Shown here piece by piece: positions 22,210 to 24,873 of a DNA stretch of 24,873 nucleotides. Numbering within the stretch: the stretch's first letter is position 1; the number at the start of each line of letters is the position of its first letter. This DNA comes from Oscillospiraceae bacterium (lineage in GTDB: Bacteria; Bacillota_A; Clostridia; Oscillospirales; Oscillospiraceae), in NCBI GenBank assembly GCA_017627975.1, contig JAGAFT010000176.1, forward strand, positions 1 through 24,873. The letters run 5' to 3'. Position numbers and translations under genes: made by a program. Under the pieces are notes generated by a model. That model had not been told where the DNA came from and did not search any database. It saw only the letters and a program-made list of their open reading frames with translations.

Positions 22210-23079
22210 CTACGGAAGATTGTCAGCACACTTGAGAAGAAAGTCAATGAAACGCTTTGCTGCGATAGACATCTCGTTTTCATTCCGAGAGATGATGCTG
22301 ATCCGTCGCATGATCATCGGTTCTGTGGGCAGCATGACGATATCATAGTTCTGCTTGCGCAGTACCAACTCCGGAAGGATCGTTACGCCAAGCCCCTGCT
22401 CCACCATGGAGAGAATGGAATAATCATCGTGCATGGTCATACGGATATTTGGCTCCAAGCCGAAAGCACGGAAAGCCGCCAACGGCTCGCTGTAGATTCC
22501 CTCTTCCAACAGTAAAAACGCCTCATTTGCCAGCACTTTCAGAGGCACGGCAGGCAATCTGGCAAGAGGATGATCTTTGGGTAGGCAGGCCCGGTGCTCA
22601 CCATATTTCAGAAAGCGGCTGTCTGTACCCTGCACCGCGTCGGGTGTAACGAAACCGAAATCCAATTCGCCCGTACGCACCCACTCTGGGATCGTGGTGT
22701 AGTCGCCCTGATGAACGATGAGTTGCACATTAGGATACTTCTGCCAGAACTGTTTGATAACCGGCGGAAGCCAGTGACAGGAGATGCTGGATATGGTTCC
22801 GATGCGCACCACGCCTGATTCCAGCCCGCGGATCTCTCCAGCGATGTTCTGCATGGATTGATACTGTGCCACTGCACTCTGGATCGATGGAAGCAGCCGT
22901 TCTCCCTCCGGCGTCAGACGTACTCCATAACGGGAGCGGTACAGAAGATTGATGGAAAGCTCATTTTCCAGCGAGGCGATCATCTGGCTCATGGCGGGCT
23001 GGGTATAGCCCAAAATCTCTGCTGCTTTCGTGAAGCTGCCGACCTCAACGACTTTCAGCAGCGCAACATATCGGTTCAT
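22210..23079 (-). CDS. LysR-family transcriptional regulator
   Basis: The 289-residue protein has the LysR N-terminal winged helix (YVALLKVVEVGSFTKAAEILG and TQPAMSQMIASLENEL, residues 4-40) and a substrate-binding-like effector domain from about residue 88. The effector part includes WLPPVIKQFWQKYP and the GLGVTILPELVL segment. It is transcribed divergently from the phzF-like/racemase pair across a 105-bp region, the usual LysR arrangement, so it probably controls that pair in response to a related metabolite, perhaps an amino acid. The end lies 77 bp beyond the terminator of the tnpV unit. Confidence 0.9.
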   Translation of the reverse strand: MNRYVALLKVVEVGSFTKAAEILGYTQPAMSQMIASLENELSINLLYRSRYGVRLTPEGERLLPSIQSAVAQYQSMQNIAGEIRGLESGVVRIGTISSISCHWLPPVIKQFWQKYPNVQLIVHQGDYTTIPEWVRTGELDFGFVTPDAVQGTDSRFLKYGEHRACLPKDHPLARLPAVPLKVLANEAFLLLEEGIYSEPLAAFRAFGLEPNIRMTMHDDYSILSMVEQGLGVTILPELVLRKQNYDIVMLPTEPMIMRRISIISRNENEMSIAAKRFIDFLLKCADNLP

Positions 23080-23098
23080 TTTTTCAAATAAGCCTCCT

Positions 23099-23152
23099 GC
23101 ATGTGAATATGCAAAATAACAGTTTTACTTATTGTTGGTTTTGCTATATACT
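23099..23152 (+). promoter_or_regulatory. Divergent LysR control region and phzF-like promoter
   Basis: TTTACT (23124-23129), a 17-bp spacer and TATACT (23147-23152) make the promoter of the right-hand operon. AATAA-N9-TTATT (23115-23133) is a LysR-box-like dyad straddling the -35. A second dyad, GCAT-N6-ATGC (23099-23112), lies upstream. Confidence 0.55.
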
Positions 23153-23184
23153 GGAGTCAACCAAAAAGCAAGGAGAGAGCAAAA

Positions 23185-23964
23185 ATGAAGCAATATGTCG
23201 TTGATGCCTTTACCGATTCCGTCTTTCACGGCAACCAGGCAGCGGTCTGTGTGCTGGACAAGTGGCCGAGTGAGGAGCTCATGATGAACATCACGTGGGA
23301 AAACAATTTTTCCGAGACTGCCTTCACCGTCAAGGAGGGCAAAAAATATCATCTGCGCTGGTTCACGCCCGGTGGGGAGATCGATCTCTGCGGCCATGCC
23401 ACCCTGGGCACCGCCTATGTGCTGTTCCGCTTCTATGAGCAGGATGCGGACAAGCTGGTATTCACCACGCTCTCCGGCGATCTGATCGTCACGAAGAACG
23501 GCGAGCTGCTGGAGATGGAATTTCCGGCCTATGACCTCAAACCCGTCGAGGTCACCGACGCCATGGAGGAGGCGCTGGGCGTCCGCCCCAGCGCGGCCTA
23601 TCTCGCCCGCGATCTGCTGTGTGTGCTGGACGATGAGACACAGGTTCGCGCCCTCACGCCGGATCAGGAGAAGCTGAAAGCCCTCCCCGGTCTGTTGCAA
23701 CATGTCACCGCTCGGGGCAGGGACGAGGACTGCGTCTCCCGCAGCTTTGCGCCGAAACTGGCTGTGGTAGAGGACCCGGTCTGCGGCTCCGGCCACTGCC
23801 ACATCATCCCCTACTGGGCGGATACTTTCGGAAAGGGCGAGTTGGTGGCATACCAGGCCTCTAAGCGCGGCGGCACCCTTTATTGCCGCCGGGAGGGCAG
23901 CAAGATCTTCATGGCCGGCAAAGCCGCGCTCTACTCCATCGACGAGTTGTTTGTGGACGCATGA
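23185..23964 (+). CDS. PhzF-family isomerase/epimerase-like protein
   Basis: The 259-residue protein has the two-lobed PhzF/DapF-like fold signatures: DAFTDSVFHGNQAAV (8-22), the catalytic-glutamate segment FSETAF with E44, DLCGHATLG (67-75), and EDPVCGSGHCHIIPYW (196-211). PhzF enzymes isomerise or epimerise small carboxylic acids without cofactor, and most bacterial members have unknown substrates. AAGGAGAG precedes the ATG. It overlaps the racemase gene by ATGA, so the two are co-translated and probably act on related substrates such as amino-acid derivatives. The LysR gene is divergent. Confidence 0.9.
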   Translation: MKQYVVDAFTDSVFHGNQAAVCVLDKWPSEELMMNITWENNFSETAFTVKEGKKYHLRWFTPGGEIDLCGHATLGTAYVLFRFYEQDADKLVFTTLSGDLIVTKNGELLEMEFPAYDLKPVEVTDAMEEALGVRPSAAYLARDLLCVLDDETQVRALTPDQEKLKALPGLLQHVTARGRDEDCVSRSFAPKLAVVEDPVCGSGHCHIIPYWADTFGKGELVAYQASKRGGTLYCRREGSKIFMAGKAALYSIDELFVDA

Positions 23965-24650
23965 GAAAGCTTGGACTGATCGGCGGAACAGGGCCGGAAT
24001 CCACCGTCGAGTACTACCGGCAGATCGCATACGGTGTGCAGAAGCAAAGGGGATGTTTCCCCAATCTCTGCATCGAAAGTCTGAGTGTGTTCGAGGTGCT
24101 GCGCTTCTGTGAACTGGGGGATTATGACGGCCTCACGGACTATCTAGCGCAGGGCTTCTCCTGCCTCGCCAAAGCAGGAGCGGACTTCGCCTGCCTCACC
24201 GGCATCACACCGCATGTGGTTTACGACGAAGTGGCAGCTCGCTCCCCCATTCCCATCGTCAGCATGGTGGAGACCGCCTGTGAATACGCACAGATGCAGG
24301 TATATCACAGAATTGCGCTGCTTGGTACCTATCCCACCATGAGTGGGGAGTTCTTTCAAAGAGCGTTTCGCGCCCATGGTATTGAGGTAGTTACCCCTAC
24401 GGAAGCGGAGATGCGCTACATTGGGGAAAAGATCGAGACCGAACTGGAACTGGGGAATGTCGTCCCCGAAACGCAGACATGTTTTTGTGAGATCGCTGAG
24501 CGTCTCGCATGCGAGGAAGACGCGCAGGCAATCGTGCTCGGTTGCACGGAGTTGCCGCTGATCTTGAATGATTCACTGCTCTCTGTTCCCTGCCTTGATG
24601 TGATGAAGATTCACATTGAAAAACTGATCTCAATGATTATTGAAAACTGA
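23961..24650 (+). CDS. Aspartate/glutamate racemase-like protein with altered first catalytic site
   Basis: The 229-residue protein matches the cofactor-independent Asp/Glu racemase superfamily: LGLIGGTGPEST (4-15), TYPTMSGEFF (123-132) and VLGCTELPL with C195 (192-200). These enzymes use two cysteines as acid and base. The second is present, but the first, in the C-N-T-x-H motif, is replaced by L-T-G-I-T-P-H (79-85), with T80 or T83 nearby. In L-specific E. coli YgeA-type enzymes a threonine stands at the first position, so such activity is possible. The ATG at 23961 overlaps the phzF-like stop. No separate SD is needed. Confidence 0.87.
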   Translation: MRKLGLIGGTGPESTVEYYRQIAYGVQKQRGCFPNLCIESLSVFEVLRFCELGDYDGLTDYLAQGFSCLAKAGADFACLTGITPHVVYDEVAARSPIPIVSMVETACEYAQMQVYHRIALLGTYPTMSGEFFQRAFRAHGIEVVTPTEAEMRYIGEKIETELELGNVVPETQTCFCEIAERLACEEDAQAIVLGCTELPLILNDSLLSVPCLDVMKIHIEKLISMIIEN

Positions 24651-24690
24651 AATACGTCTATGCTCATGTGAGAAAAACCAACCTACTTAC

Positions 24691-24739
24691 AAAGAGGCCG
24701 CGGAGCTGTTGAAATCAACGGGCTTCGCGGCCTCTTTTT
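24691..24739 (+). terminator. Very strong terminator, also the 5' exon of a group II intron
   Basis: AAAGAGGCCGCG (24691-24702) pairs perfectly over 12 bp with CGCGGCCTCTTT (24726-24737). The loop region extends the stem with GTTGA/TCAAC (24708-24712, 24715-24719), and a T5 tract follows. It terminates the phzF-like/racemase operon and is immediately followed by the intron. Confidence 0.9.
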
Positions 24740-24740
24740 G

Positions 24741-24873
24741 GTGCGCCCGGCGAGCGCACATTCTAACGGGTGAAAGTCCCGAGACCGCCCGGCAGCGGGA
24801 AGGTCACAGCCAAAGCCAAGGGTGTCCGTTGTGAAGCGGAATCTGAAGGAAGGCAGCGGCAAAACTCTGGCCC
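24741..24873 (+). mobile_element. Group II intron, class C, 5' end (continues beyond the window)
   Basis: The sequence starts with GTGCG and a perfect GTGCGC/GCGCAC stem (24741-24746, 24754-24759). It continues with GGGTGAAAGTCCCGAG, AAGGGTGTCCG and GGAATCTGAAGGAAG, the conserved domain I segments of bacterial class C introns such as the Geobacillus GsI-IIC type, as I recall them. Class C introns insert just downstream of rho-independent terminator hairpins, and this one begins right after the T-tract of such a hairpin. The reverse transcriptase gene and 3' end would lie to the right of the window. Confidence 0.87.

Noticed and set aside
1..24873. CRISPR arrays, tRNA or rRNA genes
   Set aside because: No regularly spaced repeats and no cloverleaf or rRNA signature were seen on either strand.

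Overview
The window looks like chromosomal DNA from a GC-rich, strictly anaerobic gut-type Clostridia (Oscillospiraceae-like). The evidence is a one-chain pyruvate:ferredoxin oxidoreductase, a split biotin-dependent decarboxylase with an OadG-type subunit, strong SD motifs and sigma-A promoters, and TnpV/DUF6809 mobile genes typical of gut Firmicutes. The taxonomic placement is inference.

Region 1 (1-13466) is one catabolic locus. A minus-strand operon runs PFOR, a degenerate aconitase-like protein, a fused LeuD-LeuC hydro-lyase, OadG and a biotin carrier cut by the window edge. Across a 514-bp control region, a plus-strand operon runs a 5S/OadA-like carboxyltransferase, a CMD-fold protein and a tripartite TRAP transporter (DctP-Q-M). 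A LacI regulator follows. Both divergent promoters carry a TTAATCGATTAA-like operator exactly 13 bp after the -10 box, and related sites lie at the lacI promoter. The simplest reading is an inducible pathway: TRAP uptake of a carboxylic acid, (de)hydration, biotin/Na+-linked decarboxylation, then pyruvate to acetyl-CoA and reduced ferredoxin. The substrate is not known. The carboxyltransferase has replaced two metal ligands of its family, and the second aconitase-like protein has lost catalytic motifs, so this does not look like a textbook oxaloacetate/citrate system.

Region 2 (13467-17533) has a gamma-glutamyltransferase-like Ntn hydrolase (minus), a P-loop ATPase of unknown function (plus) and an exported metallophosphoesterase (minus), separated by bidirectional terminators.

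Region 3 (17578-21130) has an HxlR regulator followed by a compact OpuC/OsmF-like ABC importer (permease, binding protein, ATPase without CBS domains) and a flavoredoxin-type flavin reductase. AGTA/TACT palindromes lie at both the hxlR and the flavin-reductase promoters.

Region 4 (21131-24873) is accessory DNA. An intact promoter and SD lead into a gene cut after 14 codons at a perfect 14-bp inverted repeat, followed by tnpV and a DUF6809 gene. Next come a LysR regulator, divergent from a PhzF-like isomerase and an aspartate/glutamate racemase-like protein, and a strong terminator. A group IIC intron begins immediately after that terminator and runs off the window.
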